Origin: Cuniculiplasma divulgatum
GTDB taxonomy: Archaea > Thermoplasmatota > Thermoplasmata > Thermoplasmatales > Thermoplasmataceae
DNA length: 64,000 nt
Direction: 5' to 3'
NCBI GenBank assembly: GCA_031200235.1
Contig: CP133595.1
Location: 1,450,877-1,514,876, forward strand
Part shown: positions 1 through 8,256 of the stretch, piece by piece
Layout: each line of letters starts with the position of its first letter
Numbering within the stretch: the stretch's first letter is position 1
Translations under genes and position numbers: made by a program
Notes under the pieces: model-generated
Seen by the model: only the letters and a program-made list of their open reading frames with translations
The model's database searches: none
Told to the model about the DNA's origin: nothing

Positions 1-1
1 A

Positions 2-1669
2 GGCAAGGAAATTGTAAGGCAATATCAGCTAAAGGCTGAAAGGGAGAAGAAGGACAGATCCAGAGGAGTACTGTTTGTGGTTTTTGCCATAATATTCTTT
101 GGAATTATAGCTGCCGGAATACTTTATGCAAGCAACAAGGATTTCGGCCTTAGCCTCAATATTCTCTTTTTCACAGTAATAATAGCTTTCTTCATCTATA
201 TGTTCATGGCGCTTAACCCGGCCATGAGGATGGAGAAGGCAATGGTACCAAAGCTACTGGTATCGCACACGCCGAATGATAAACCACCGTTCATTGATTC
301 CACGGGAGCCCATTCCGGTGCGCTACTGGGTGATGTCAGGCACGATCCTTTCCAGTCCGGCGGTCTGGAAACTCCGGCACATGAAAGGGTGGAGGCCGGA
401 AACATTCATAAGGCCAATAAGGGGGTCCTATTCATTGACGAAATGAACCTGCTCAGGATGGAGAGCCAGCAGGCTCTCCTTACCGCCATGCAGGAGAAGA
501 AGTTTTCGATATCCGGACAGAGTGAGAGGAGTGCCGGAGCAATGGTTCAGACTGAACCTGTGCCATGTGACTTTGTTCTGGTTGCAGCGGGAAACCTTGA
601 CGCAGTGCAGGGAATTCACCCAGCATTGAGATCAAGGATCAGAGGTTACGGTTATGAAGTCTATGTGAACGACACTATGGAAGATACTGAAGAGAACAGG
701 CATAAACTTGTTCAATTCATCGCTCAGGAAGTCCTCAAGGATAAGAAGATACCTCACTTTGACATTGGTGCAGTTACAGAAATAATAAAGGAAGCACAGC
801 GGCGGTCCGGCAGGAAGGGCAAGCTCACCCTGAGGCTCAGGGAACTGGGTGGACTCATCAGAGTCGCCGGTGACATTGCCATAAGCGAGAAGGCCGATGT
901 TGTTACGGCTGACCAGGTTGTAAGGGCAAAGGCACTGAGCAAGCCTCTGGAACAGCAGGTCGCAGACAGATCAATCCAGATAAGAAAGTCATACCAGACT
1001 TTCCACAGCGAAGGGTCAGCGGTTGGAATGGTTAACGGACTGGCTGTTGTCGGTGCAAATTCCGGAATGGCTGACTATACAGGAATTGTCATGCCAATCG
1101 TGGCAGAAGTAACGCCTGCCCAGCACAAGGGCAATGGCGTGGTTGTCGCTACTGGCAAACTGGGAGAAATAGCCAAGGAAGCCGTACAGAACGTATCAGC
1201 TGTCTTCAAGAAGCTCAGCGGCAAGGACATTTCAGACATGGATATACACATCCAGTTCATCGGGACGTACGAAGGTGTTGAAGGAGATTCAGCCAGTGTT
1301 TCAATTGCAACTGCAGTAATATCGGCCATAGAGAACATACCCGTTGATCAGACCGTAGCCATGACCGGATCCCTTAGCGTCAGGGGGGCAGTTCTTCCAG
1401 TTGGTGGTGTTACGGCAAAGGTTGAAGCAGCCATTGAAGCTGGGATGAAAAGGGTTGTTGTACCAGCTGCCAACTTCGGCGACATCGTACTGGACAGCCT
1501 TCACAAGGATCGCATTGAGGTAGTTCCCGTGGCTAACATCAGCGAGGTCTGGGAAAATGCCCTGATTGCAAGCCCCGAGAAGCAGAGGTTCCTGTCCAGA
1601 GTTGCGGACTTCCTGAATCCAAAGCTATTCGGCCCGAAGCAGGGAAACACCGGAGCCAATGCAGCCTGA
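2..1669 (+). CDS. lonB: Membrane-bound Lon protease LonB, 5'-truncated by window edge
   Basis: ATP-dependent archaeal Lon protease that degrades unfolded or regulatory proteins at the cytoplasmic membrane. The reading frame is open from base 2, so the N-terminal part with Walker A lies outside the window. Numbering from base 77, two membrane helices (about residues 1-20 and 25-48) interrupt the AAA+ domain, as is usual for LonB. Walker B is FIDEMN near residue 120. The C-terminal Lon protease domain has its catalytic serine in GDSAS (about 405) and lysine in GGVTAK (about 448), the expected 43 residues apart. The stop overlaps the start of the Cgi121 gene. Assignment is secure; only the 5' end is missing. 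Confidence 0.95.
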   Translation, partial: GKEIVRQYQLKAEREKKDRSRGVLFVVFAIIFFGIIAAGILYASNKDFGLSLNILFFTVIIAFFIYMFMALNPAMRMEKAMVPKLLVSHTPNDKPPFIDSTGAHSGALLGDVRHDPFQSGGLETPAHERVEAGNIHKANKGVLFIDEMNLLRMESQQALLTAMQEKKFSISGQSERSAGAMVQTEPVPCDFVLVAAGNLDAVQGIHPALRSRIRGYGYEVYVNDTMEDTEENRHKLVQFIAQEVLKDKKIPHFDIGAVTEIIKEAQRRSGRKGKLTLRLRELGGLIRVAGDIAISEKADVVTADQVVRAKALSKPLEQQVADRSIQIRKSYQTFHSEGSAVGMVNGLAVVGANSGMADYTGIVMPIVAEVTPAQHKGNGVVVATGKLGEIAKEAVQNVSAVFKKLSGKDISDMDIHIQFIGTYEGVEGDSASVSIATAVISAIENIPVDQTVAMTGSLSVRGAVLPVGGVTAKVEAAIEAGMKRVVVPAANFGDIVLDSLHKDRIEVVPVANISEVWENALIASPEKQRFLSRVADFLNPKLFGPKQGNTGANAA

Positions 1670-2093
1670 GCTAAAATCATTTAAACTGGCGGGAAGACAA
1701 ATCCCGTCACCTGAAACATTTGTGAAGAGAAATCATACTGGATTTTTTTGTATTCTTGATTCAAATAGAGTGGTCTCCAGGGAGCAAATTCTCATATCAT
1801 TCCACAGGGCAGAAAGACTTCAGTCGCAGTCACGCATCAGACTCAAAGAATCTCTTTTCATGATGCTGGTTGCTGGTGAACCGCAGATATCAAATGCCAT
1901 AGTATCTGCAGGAATCGGACCGGACACCAGTGGGATTACGGTTGTTTATGACAATGAGAGTGATCTGATGGCATTCATGCAAAGCACTGGAGGACTACTG
2001 GAACCTGTGAATGAGCCATTTCCCGACGAAACTCCGGAAAATCTTGTGCCTCATATGTTCAAAAAAATGATACGGGTTCAATTATCACTTTGA
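1659..2093 (+). CDS. cgi121: KEOPS complex subunit Cgi121
   Basis: Small regulatory subunit of the KEOPS complex, which makes the universal t6A modification at position 37 of ANN-decoding tRNAs; Cgi121 contacts Bud32 and helps recruit tRNA. The 144-aa protein has the family pattern: VSREQI followed by an HRAE helix, then [18 protein letters not shown] and a final GIG/VVYD strand. The length fits the family (about 145-170). Its ATG lies 11 bp inside the lonB reading frame, suggesting co-transcription and translational coupling. No other KEOPS subunit is in the window. The call rests on motif recognition of a divergent family. Confidence 0.8.
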   Translation: MQPELKSFKLAGRQIPSPETFVKRNHTGFFCILDSNRVVSREQILISFHRAERLQSQSRIRLKESLFMMLVAGEPQISNAIVSAGIGPDTSGITVVYDNESDLMAFMQSTGGLLEPVNEPFPDETPENLVPHMFKKMIRVQLSL

Positions 2094-2163
2094 GCTGCGT
2101 CTATGGAAAGAACCAAGCATTTTTACGCAATCGGGCGTGGTCTTCCAATCTCCTCCTGCGAAT

Positions 2164-2173
2164 CTTATTAATG
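2164..2173 (+). promoter_or_regulatory. TATA-like box of the PfkB kinase gene
   Basis: CTTATTAATG is centred about 24 nt before the ATG at 2192, and no Shine-Dalgarno motif precedes that ATG. This is the spacing expected for a leaderless archaeal transcript. Confidence 0.55.
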
Positions 2174-2191
2174 TAAGGGTAATTCCAGAGC

Positions 2192-3106
2192 ATGGAAGAA
2201 AATTTTCTGGCCTTTTTCGGTCATCTCAACATAGATGTTGTTATGCGCGTTCCATCGCTGCCATGCAGGGGATCGGTTAATATCCAGCGTCATGAGGAAA
2301 ACTACGGTGGTACCGCCGGAAATTTCTCAGTCGTTGCATCTTCTCTGGGAGTACCCTTCCATCTTTATTCTGCCGTATCCCGGAACTCACATGGTAAGTT
2401 CCTGGAGTTCCTGGATTCAAGGGATATAGATACTGAACACATTTACATATCCGGGGATTACGGCCCAATTTGTTATTCTGCCACGGACGGCAAAGATCAG
2501 GTCTATTATATTTACCAGGGTCCCATGGATGAGCCGTTCTCCAAAGCTGTTCTCAAAGAAGATTCAGAGTACAGGTGGATTCACCTTGGTACCGGTCCGC
2601 AGGACGATTATATTAACGTTGCAGAAAATATAAAGGGAAAGAAGGTTTTTGATCCAGGCCAGGAAATATCCTACAGATATTCACGGGATGACATAATCCG
2701 GATGGCTTCAGCCAGCAGTCTTTGGATTTTAAATGAACACGAGCTTTCTGTTGCGTCAAAAATTCTGGGCTTACCTGAGGAGCAGGTAATTGGTATGACG
2801 CCGGAGACCATTGTCACCAGAGGCGCAAGTGGGTCAACGCTGTATGGATCCAACGGCAGGACGGAAATAAAGTCAAGGAAATCCGAAGTTGTGTTTGACA
2901 CAATCGGTGCAGGAGACGCCTACAGGGCTGGCTTCTACCTTGGCATTTACAGGGGATTGGACATGGCCCACAGCTGCGCAGTGGGCTCAATAGTTTCCGG
3001 ACTGGCTGTACAGAAACCACTGCGGGAATTCAATTATACTGCATCTGATATTTTTGATATATTCCAATCAGAGGCTGAGGACCTGATCATTCCACAAAAA
3101 GATTAA
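2192..3106 (+). CDS. PfkB-family carbohydrate/nucleoside kinase
   Basis: Cytosolic kinase of the ribokinase (PfkB) superfamily, transferring phosphate from ATP to a sugar or nucleoside hydroxyl. The N-terminal signature GHLNIDVV (about 11-18) and the GGTAGNFS substrate-site motif (about 39-46) are present. The C-terminal anion-hole and catalytic-base motif is DTIGAGDAYRAGF, with the conserved Asp in GAGDA. At 304 aa it is a typical length. Substrate cannot be read from the sequence: ribokinase, nucleoside kinase and KDG kinase are all possible. It is followed 21 bp later by a gamma-CA-like gene and then enolase, which would fit a sugar-metabolism transcript but does not prove it. Confidence 0.85.
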   Translation: MEENFLAFFGHLNIDVVMRVPSLPCRGSVNIQRHEENYGGTAGNFSVVASSLGVPFHLYSAVSRNSHGKFLEFLDSRDIDTEHIYISGDYGPICYSATDGKDQVYYIYQGPMDEPFSKAVLKEDSEYRWIHLGTGPQDDYINVAENIKGKKVFDPGQEISYRYSRDDIIRMASASSLWILNEHELSVASKILGLPEEQVIGMTPETIVTRGASGSTLYGSNGRTEIKSRKSEVVFDTIGAGDAYRAGFYLGIYRGLDMAHSCAVGSIVSGLAVQKPLREFNYTASDIFDIFQSEAEDLIIPQKD

Positions 3107-3127
3107 TCCGCCAGGAGATCAGGTACA

Positions 3128-3655
3128 ATGGCGTTATATACATTTGAAGGCAGAGAGCCCAGGGTTGACGCAAGCGCTTTTGTTTTCCCGGATGCAACAG
3201 TGATTGGTGATGTGACCATTGGAAAAGAGGTATGGGTAGGTCCTGGTGCGGTCTTGAGGGGAGACTACGGGAAGATAGTTGTTGGAGATTACAGTGCAAT
3301 TGAGGATAATGTTGTTGTACACGCAAGGCCGGGAGAAACAACTGTTATAGGGAATCATGTTACAGTGGGGCACCTGTCCGTTATACATACGCCAAAAATA
3401 TCCGACTGGGTTGTTATAGGCATGGGCGCTGTGGTATCTGACTTTGCCCACATAGGAACATGGGCAGCAATAGGCGAGGGCGCAGTTGTGAAAAATAACT
3501 TTGAGGTTCCGGAGAAGGCCATTGCGGTTGGTGTTCCAGCAAAGGTAATAGGCAGTGTGAGCCAGGATTACATGGACCTTTGGACAAAGTACAAGGCAAA
3601 CTACAACAGCTTTGCCTCAAGATATAAAACCAACCTGCACAGGATTGAGCAATGA
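3128..3655 (+). CDS. Gamma-carbonic anhydrase-like hexapeptide-repeat protein
   Basis: Left-handed beta-helix protein of the gamma-carbonic anhydrase/YrdA/CaiE family, normally a trimer with zinc between subunits. Hexapeptide repeats run from residue 17 to about 145. The three zinc-ligand histidines appear in VVVHARP and GHLSVIH (H-x-x-x-x-H). At 175 aa it matches the short family members, which may or may not have CO2-hydrating activity. An SD-like GGAGATCAGG (about 3115-3124) precedes the ATG. A paralogue lies on the minus strand at 59461-59985. Enzymatic function is inferred from the family only. Confidence 0.85.
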   Translation: MALYTFEGREPRVDASAFVFPDATVIGDVTIGKEVWVGPGAVLRGDYGKIVVGDYSAIEDNVVVHARPGETTVIGNHVTVGHLSVIHTPKISDWVVIGMGAVVSDFAHIGTWAAIGEGAVVKNNFEVPEKAIAVGVPAKVIGSVSQDYMDLWTKYKANYNSFASRYKTNLHRIEQ

Positions 3656-3689
3656 AATAATTTAAGATGCCGGAAGCACTGATCAACTC

Positions 3690-4907
3690 ATGATGAACGA
3701 ACTGCCAATAGATGACATAAGGGTCAGGAAGATAATCGATTCCAGGGGTAACTTCACGGTAGAGGTGGATTTATTCATTGAAGATGTGATGGGAAGATGC
3801 TCTGCTCCTTCCGGTGCCAGCACCGGGGACACTGAGATGAAGGCTTTTCCCAAATCAGGTCCGGATGGCGCCATAAAATTTTTCGAGGAGAAGCTGAGGT
3901 CCAAACTCATCGGATATAACGCAATGGATCAGACGGGCTTTGACAGAACCATAATGGAAACAGATGGATCGGAATACATGGAGAATGTGGGTGGAAACCT
4001 TTCCACAGCGCTTTCCGTGGCTAACGCCCGGGCTGTAGCCTCCTATCTGGGAATACCTCTGTACAGCTATGTTGGAGGAGCTTTCGCACGATCTCTCCCG
4101 AGACCCATGGGAAATGTAATCGGTGGCGGAAAACACTCCAAAGAGGGCACAACAATACAGGAATTCCTAGTTTCGGCTCAGGCAGACACTTTTATTCAGT
4201 CAGCGTACATAAACGCAATGACCCACAGAAGAATTGGGGAGATCCTGTCTGAAAAGCTGAAGGGCACAAGTGTTGGCCTTGGCGATGAGAAGGCATGGAC
4301 TGCGAACATAAGCGATGAGGAAGCTCTGGAAATAATGCATCAGGCTGTTTCGGAGACATCTTCAAGGTACCATGTGCGGATACTCAAAGGAGTGGACTTT
4401 GCGGCCAACTCATTCTATGAGGGTGGTAAATACATATACAAAGACGGGCCAAAAACAAGGGATCAGCAGATAGACTATGCGGTATCATTCTCCAGGGACC
4501 ACGATTTCTACTTCATAGAAGACCCAATGGTGGATACAGATTTTGATGGCTTTGCCGAGATAACCAAAAAGATCTCCCAGAAGAACCTGGTAGTAGGCGA
4601 TGATCTGTATACAACAAATCCAGAGCGGCTCAAGATGGGGATAGAGAAGAAGTCCACCAATGGGATTCTCATAAAGGTAAACCAGATCGGTTCGCTCTCA
4701 CGAACTGCTGAGACTGTACGCCTTGCAACCGCGGCAGGAATTCGGAACACTGTTTCCCACAGAAGCGGTGAAACCACAGACGATTTTGCAGCGCATCTCT
4801 CGGTGGCATTCGGGTCCATATTCATAAAGACAGGTACAATCGGTGGAGAAAGACTGGCTAAATTGAATGAACTCATCAGGATAGAGGAAGAGATAAACAG
4901 CAGCTGA
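3690..4907 (+). CDS. eno: Enolase (phosphopyruvate hydratase)
   Basis: Glycolytic/gluconeogenic enzyme interconverting 2-phosphoglycerate and phosphoenolpyruvate in the cytosol. N-terminal [13 protein letters not shown] and the mobile loop SGASTGDTE are typical. Mg-binding acidic residues fall in FIEDPM and GDDLYTTN, and the catalytic Lys lies in [21 protein letters not shown] is the diagnostic C-terminal motif. At 405 aa it is slightly shorter than bacterial enolases (about 430), as is common in archaea. Two adjacent ATGs (3690, 3693) are possible starts. dphB begins one base after its stop, so the two are probably co-transcribed. Together with apgM at 33768-34985 it covers adjacent steps of lower glycolysis. 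Confidence 0.96.
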   Translation: MMNELPIDDIRVRKIIDSRGNFTVEVDLFIEDVMGRCSAPSGASTGDTEMKAFPKSGPDGAIKFFEEKLRSKLIGYNAMDQTGFDRTIMETDGSEYMENVGGNLSTALSVANARAVASYLGIPLYSYVGGAFARSLPRPMGNVIGGGKHSKEGTTIQEFLVSAQADTFIQSAYINAMTHRRIGEILSEKLKGTSVGLGDEKAWTANISDEEALEIMHQAVSETSSRYHVRILKGVDFAANSFYEGGKYIYKDGPKTRDQQIDYAVSFSRDHDFYFIEDPMVDTDFDGFAEITKKISQKNLVVGDDLYTTNPERLKMGIEKKSTNGILIKVNQIGSLSRTAETVRLATAAGIRNTVSHRSGETTDDFAAHLSVAFGSIFIKTGTIGGERLAKLNELIRIEEEINSS

Positions 4908-4908
4908 T

Positions 4909-5673
4909 ATGATACATATTCTCGGGATTGGCCTGCGGGGTGTTGACAGTGTAACCCTTGGGGAAATGAGAATCCTGTCAAAATGTGAGAGGATATATTT
5001 TGAGACATACACGTCAGTCTCTCCGGCGGAAGTAGTCAGCGAGATATCATCAATCACCAGCAAACATATTTTTCCACTGGGCCGGGAAGATATGGAGAAT
5101 CCGGCTGAACTTTTGATGGAAGCCAGAGATCATGATGTCTGTATCATTGTAACTGGTGATCCTCTCTCGGCCACAACACATAACCAGCTGCGCCTCGATG
5201 CCATTTCAGCTGGCGTTGCGGTGAACGTGGTTGAAAATGCCTCAATCCTGACAGCACTGCCAGGAAAGGTGGGTCTTCTCCCCTACAGGATGGGGCCCCC
5301 TGTTTCACTTCCATTTCTGACGGAAAGATTCAGTCCAAGGAGCGTGCTGGATAAGCTGGGGAGAAACAGGCAGATGGGCTTTCACACCATAATTCTTCTT
5401 GATCTCAAGGATAACCGCACAATGTACCCTGAAGAGGCTTTCAGCTACCTGAAACAACTTGAAGAAAGGCACGGTATCGGCGTTGTTAAGAATGATTCCA
5501 CGTTTGTGGTCGCTTCCAGGGTGAGTCAGGCTGGAGAAAACCTTTCATACGGCACCTTTGAAAAGTTATCAAAAATAAGCTGGAAAACAAGCCCTTCCTC
5601 CCTGATTTTCCCGGCAGATCTGACCGAGAAAGAATCGGAATTTATGGGCCTTTTCTGCACTAAGTTAGAGTGA
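4909..5673 (+). CDS. dphB: Diphthine synthase (SAM-dependent methyltransferase DphB)
   Basis: Methylates the 3-amino-3-carboxypropyl-histidine intermediate on elongation factor 2 during diphthamide synthesis. The protein opens with MIHILGIGLRGVDSVTLGE, the tetrapyrrole-methylase-fold start typical of DphB. It carries the TGDPLSATTH motif around residue 82 and the NASI/TALPGKVGL/YRMGPPVS region shared by archaeal and eukaryotic Dph5. At 254 aa it has the normal length. It starts one base after the enolase stop. It ends 6 bp from the end of the convergent regulator gene. Confidence 0.93.
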   Translation: MIHILGIGLRGVDSVTLGEMRILSKCERIYFETYTSVSPAEVVSEISSITSKHIFPLGREDMENPAELLMEARDHDVCIIVTGDPLSATTHNQLRLDAISAGVAVNVVENASILTALPGKVGLLPYRMGPPVSLPFLTERFSPRSVLDKLGRNRQMGFHTIILLDLKDNRTMYPEEAFSYLKQLEERHGIGVVKNDSTFVVASRVSQAGENLSYGTFEKLSKISWKTSPSSLIFPADLTEKESEFMGLFCTKLE

Positions 5674-5679
5674 GTGTGC

Positions 5680-6288
5680 CTATCTGAAATATGTTTCCAC
5701 AATCTGCATAACAAGGTTGAGTGGCAAATTCAGTTTCCGGCTAACATATTCCGGATCCATACTGTCCACATAATATATGAGAACCAGCCTGGAGGTGGGA
5801 TCGGGCACCATTGTTGATATGTATGAGTTTATCTTTCCCATGAGATGGTCCTTTATTGCAATGAGCTTATTTCTGTCTCTCATGAGTTCGTCAATCTGGT
5901 GGTCCACATCACCTATCTTCTTCAGAAGTTCTGATGGTTTTTCTATGTGAATATTCTCCCGTTCTTCCATACTGTTGGGCTCAAGTGGGATTTCATATCT
6001 TTTGACCGTTATAAAATTGCGGGAATAATCCGCCACAAGGGTGGAGAATCCCGTGGGCCTGTAAATTTTTCTCCTGGCGCCGAGATTGCTGGGCGCATAC
6101 CCTGCAGATGAAATCAGGTTTGCCTTCTCCAGCAGATCCAGCTGTTTATTGATGGCCTGCTGTGAAACACCTATGATCCTGCTGATCTGCAGGGCATAAG
6201 ACTGATCGATGATGAGGCTCCTCAGTATTTCTCTGCGGGTTGAGTTCTCTATTGCACTTATGAAAGCCTCAAGGTCATCGTCAATCAT
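5680..6288 (-). CDS. Winged-helix (ArsR-like) transcriptional regulator, hsp20 operon
   Basis: Predicted DNA-binding regulator. The N-terminal 90 residues form a winged helix: NSTRREILRSL, then a helix-turn-helix around IGVSQQAINKQLDLLEKANL, then a wing with GARRKIYR. A coiled-coil-like helical segment follows (about 115-150, KKIGDVDHQIDELMRDRNKL), probably for dimerisation. The C-terminus is another helical domain. The ATG is 6 bp after the hsp20 stop on the same strand, so it is very likely transcribed with hsp20. A perfect inverted repeat at the hsp20 promoter is the obvious candidate operator, which would make this an autoregulated heat-shock repressor analogous to Phr of Pyrococcus. That role is inference; the HTH fold is visible. 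Confidence 0.82.
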   Translation of the reverse strand: MIDDDLEAFISAIENSTRREILRSLIIDQSYALQISRIIGVSQQAINKQLDLLEKANLISSAGYAPSNLGARRKIYRPTGFSTLVADYSRNFITVKRYEIPLEPNSMEERENIHIEKPSELLKKIGDVDHQIDELMRDRNKLIAIKDHLMGKINSYISTMVPDPTSRLVLIYYVDSMDPEYVSRKLNLPLNLVMQIVETYFR

Positions 6289-6294
6289 TTCCCA

Positions 6295-6858
6295 TCACTC
6301 TATCTGGATCTTCTTTCCGCTGGTCTTGTCACCGTCAACTTTGTCAATTGTCAGATCAAGTATTCCGTTGGTGAACTTTGCCTTTGCAGTTTCCGGCTTG
6401 ATATCGTACTCAAAGTCCATGCTCTTGTAGTACTTCCTTGGTCCGTTGCGCACATTTATGGTGACATTCCTTTCAGAGACATTCAGCTCGATGTCCTCCT
6501 TGGATATGCCTGGAAGCTCATAGGTGAGGTATACCTTGTTCTTGTCCTCGTTGAAATCAGTCATTGGTTCCCTGACATCCTTTTCAACAGCCTCTGAAGC
6601 CCCAGGTATCATGTTTCTGGGCACATTGCCGAATTCCTCGAATACCGGCTTACCGTCTGGGCCAATTTTGTAGGAGAAACCATACACGTATGGTCCGTAG
6701 GTTTTAACATCCGGATCCTTGAGGAACCTGTCCCATATCCTCATCAGCCTGTCATTGAATCTGTCAAAGTCGAAGCCAAAGTCCCGGAACATGTCATCAA
6801 ATTCTTCGTCCCAGGGGGTTCTCCAGTCGTCTTCATCCCTCTTTCTTCTTATTGCCAT
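6295..6858 (-). CDS. hsp20: Hsp20/alpha-crystallin small heat shock protein
   Basis: ATP-independent holdase chaperone that prevents aggregation of unfolding proteins. The N-terminal region (1-90) is rich in Asp, Arg and Phe and predicted disordered. The alpha-crystallin domain spans about 95-187: YLTYELPGISKEDIELNVSERNVTINV, then KSMDFEYDIKP and AKFTNGILDLTI, with the GILDL signature. It is terminated by a KKIQIE tail resembling an oligomerisation I-x-I motif. Start ATG at 6858 is preceded by an excellent SD (GGAGGAT). A TATA-like box and perfect inverted repeat sit just upstream. The regulator gene follows at 6 bp. Confidence 0.95.
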   Translation of the reverse strand: MAIRRKRDEDDWRTPWDEEFDDMFRDFGFDFDRFNDRLMRIWDRFLKDPDVKTYGPYVYGFSYKIGPDGKPVFEEFGNVPRNMIPGASEAVEKDVREPMTDFNEDKNKVYLTYELPGISKEDIELNVSERNVTINVRNGPRKYYKSMDFEYDIKPETAKAKFTNGILDLTIDKVDGDKTSGKKIQIE

Positions 6859-6870
6859 ATTTTATCCTCC

Positions 6871-6895
6871 TGTTGTCAACCATTAGTTGACAACA
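6871..6895. promoter_or_regulatory. Perfect 10-bp inverted repeat, candidate hsp20 operator
   Basis: Arms TGTTGTCAAC and GTTGACAACA are separated by the 5-nt spacer CATTA. On the minus strand the repeat lies between the TATA-like box (about 6911-6919) and the SD (about 6863-6869), overlapping the expected transcription start. That is the position from which a repressor would block polymerase loading. The regulator is unproven. Confidence 0.75.
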
Positions 6896-6909
6896 ACAGA
6901 TTACAATTT

Positions 6910-6920
6910 AGTATAAAAAT
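6910..6920 (-). promoter_or_regulatory. TATA-like box of hsp20
   Basis: Minus-strand ATTTTTATAC is about 55 nt before the hsp20 ATG, and a start site about 25 nt downstream falls within the inverted repeat at 6871-6895. Confidence 0.5.
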
Positions 6921-7227
6921 ATTATGTAGACAGTCAATTTTACCTTGCAAGAGCATTAATGCCGGAGAAGATTACTTCCTGCATGCCTAATCCCACGTGC
7001 AGTTCACGAGTGGTGTACCAGATGCGGTTCAGAAAATTCTCAGCTTCTGTTTCTCTTGGGGGCTAATTCTTACGGGCCGGTATGCTGTTTTCCAATCAAT
7101 GATGCTGTCCTGATTCTGACATTTTCAGAGAAAACAAGATTTCAGTACAAATGGAAAAAAGAGAAAGGCGGAATGTGTATACGTTCCAAACGTCTTATAA
7201 TCAAGCAAATGGTACGTATTTGATAAC

Positions 7228-7677
7228 ATGAAGTGGATAACAAGGGAGAAGGCCGCAATAGATAGAATAGCCTGCCCATGGCTGATTTCCAGATTTATAG
7301 ACGACAATCCTGAGTTCATCTTTGTGCCGGCGGGTGAAGTTATGAAAGATTCCAGAGAACTTTCAGCAATTCCATTTGATGTGGAGGGGGCGGAACTCAA
7401 TCACTACCATGAGGATGGCGAGGAGAGAGTGACATTTGACGCTGTTATGAGAAAATACAAACTGTCTGATCCTGCTCTTAAGGAACTTGCAAAGATCGTC
7501 AGGGCAGCTGATGCTCACGAAGCTATGGCAGTACCAGAATCGCCGGGTCTGAAATCCATCGCACAGGGTTTTAGGTTGATATCGAAGAATGATCATGAAA
7601 ACATGGATAAGCAATTTCCCGTCTATGACGCACTCTACGCTTATTGCAAGTATAAGCTAGAATCACGTAGAAAATGA
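7228..7677 (+). CDS. ChrB-domain protein (chromate-resistance associated)
   Basis: Protein matching the C-terminal domain of ChrB, a sensor/accessory protein of chromate resistance systems in bacteria. Visible family motifs are KWITREKAAIDRIACPWLI at the N-terminus, FVPAGEV, IPFDVEGAELNHY, a KYKLSDPAL-x6-IVRAADAHE segment, and the terminal FPVYDALYAYCKYK. At 149 aa it corresponds to the single C-terminal domain without the N-terminal HTH-like half. No chrA transporter is nearby. A TATA-like CTTATAAT (about 7194-7201) precedes the ATG, and an imperfect palindrome (7170-7187) lies just upstream. Role in this organism is unknown; metal or redox stress is a guess. Confidence 0.8.
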   Translation: MKWITREKAAIDRIACPWLISRFIDDNPEFIFVPAGEVMKDSRELSAIPFDVEGAELNHYHEDGEERVTFDAVMRKYKLSDPALKELAKIVRAADAHEAMAVPESPGLKSIAQGFRLISKNDHENMDKQFPVYDALYAYCKYKLESRRK

Positions 7678-8256
7678 AGGGCATGATGTATGGTGTTATC
7701 CATTAACCTGTGAAATAAATTACTCTACCACGGTTAAAGACCAGCTTCATTAGGCCTTGAGTTCTACGAGGTCTAGAACAGTTAACCTTCGTCTAATTTA
7801 CACCCAATCCTTTCTGATTTCTGATTCAAGAAGGTACTTCACAGGTCTTCTCCTGCATTGCGTTTCGTGGCAAATTCTTCCAAGTCTCCTGCGCAAAATA
7901 TTGCAAGCGAATACCGGCTATGGAATTGGATTGAGCAAAATTCGGGTGGATAAATGTTATTCTCGGATGAGACCATGTCCGGGATTTCAAGAGAGATACG
8001 GAGGTTTTGCTAGGTCCAAAAACTACGGCATAAATTATACAAAGGCTGAGGGATGAACACGCAAAAAGTTAACTGACTTTTCACAGGAAAGAATTTCCGG
8101 TGGGAATGACGCTACCTAATGCATCTATCATTGCGTGAAAGTCCCAGCATCATGACATGTGAAAAAAATTTGAAACTGCGCTATTTATGACTGCGGCACA
8201 CCGTAGAATCTATAAAAAAAACTATATTAATAGAAATCATCCTAATACGATTTCAA
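7678..8256. other. Gene-poor interval with possible decayed ORF and sdh promoter
   Basis: No confident gene. An open frame at 7757-8056 (+) contains RVDKCYS and a KNYGI segment faintly reminiscent of DDE transposases, but it lacks a credible start, length or continuation. It may be a remnant or chance. The 3' end carries A+T-rich TATA-like elements (8211-8231) in front of sdhA. Confidence 0.4.
8222..8231 (+). promoter_or_regulatory. TATA-like box of the sdh operon
   Basis: CTATATTAAT is centred about 30 nt before the TTG start of sdhA. A second A+T-rich candidate, TATAAAAAAA, begins at 8211. The spacing suggests a leaderless or very short-leader mRNA. Confidence 0.5.
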
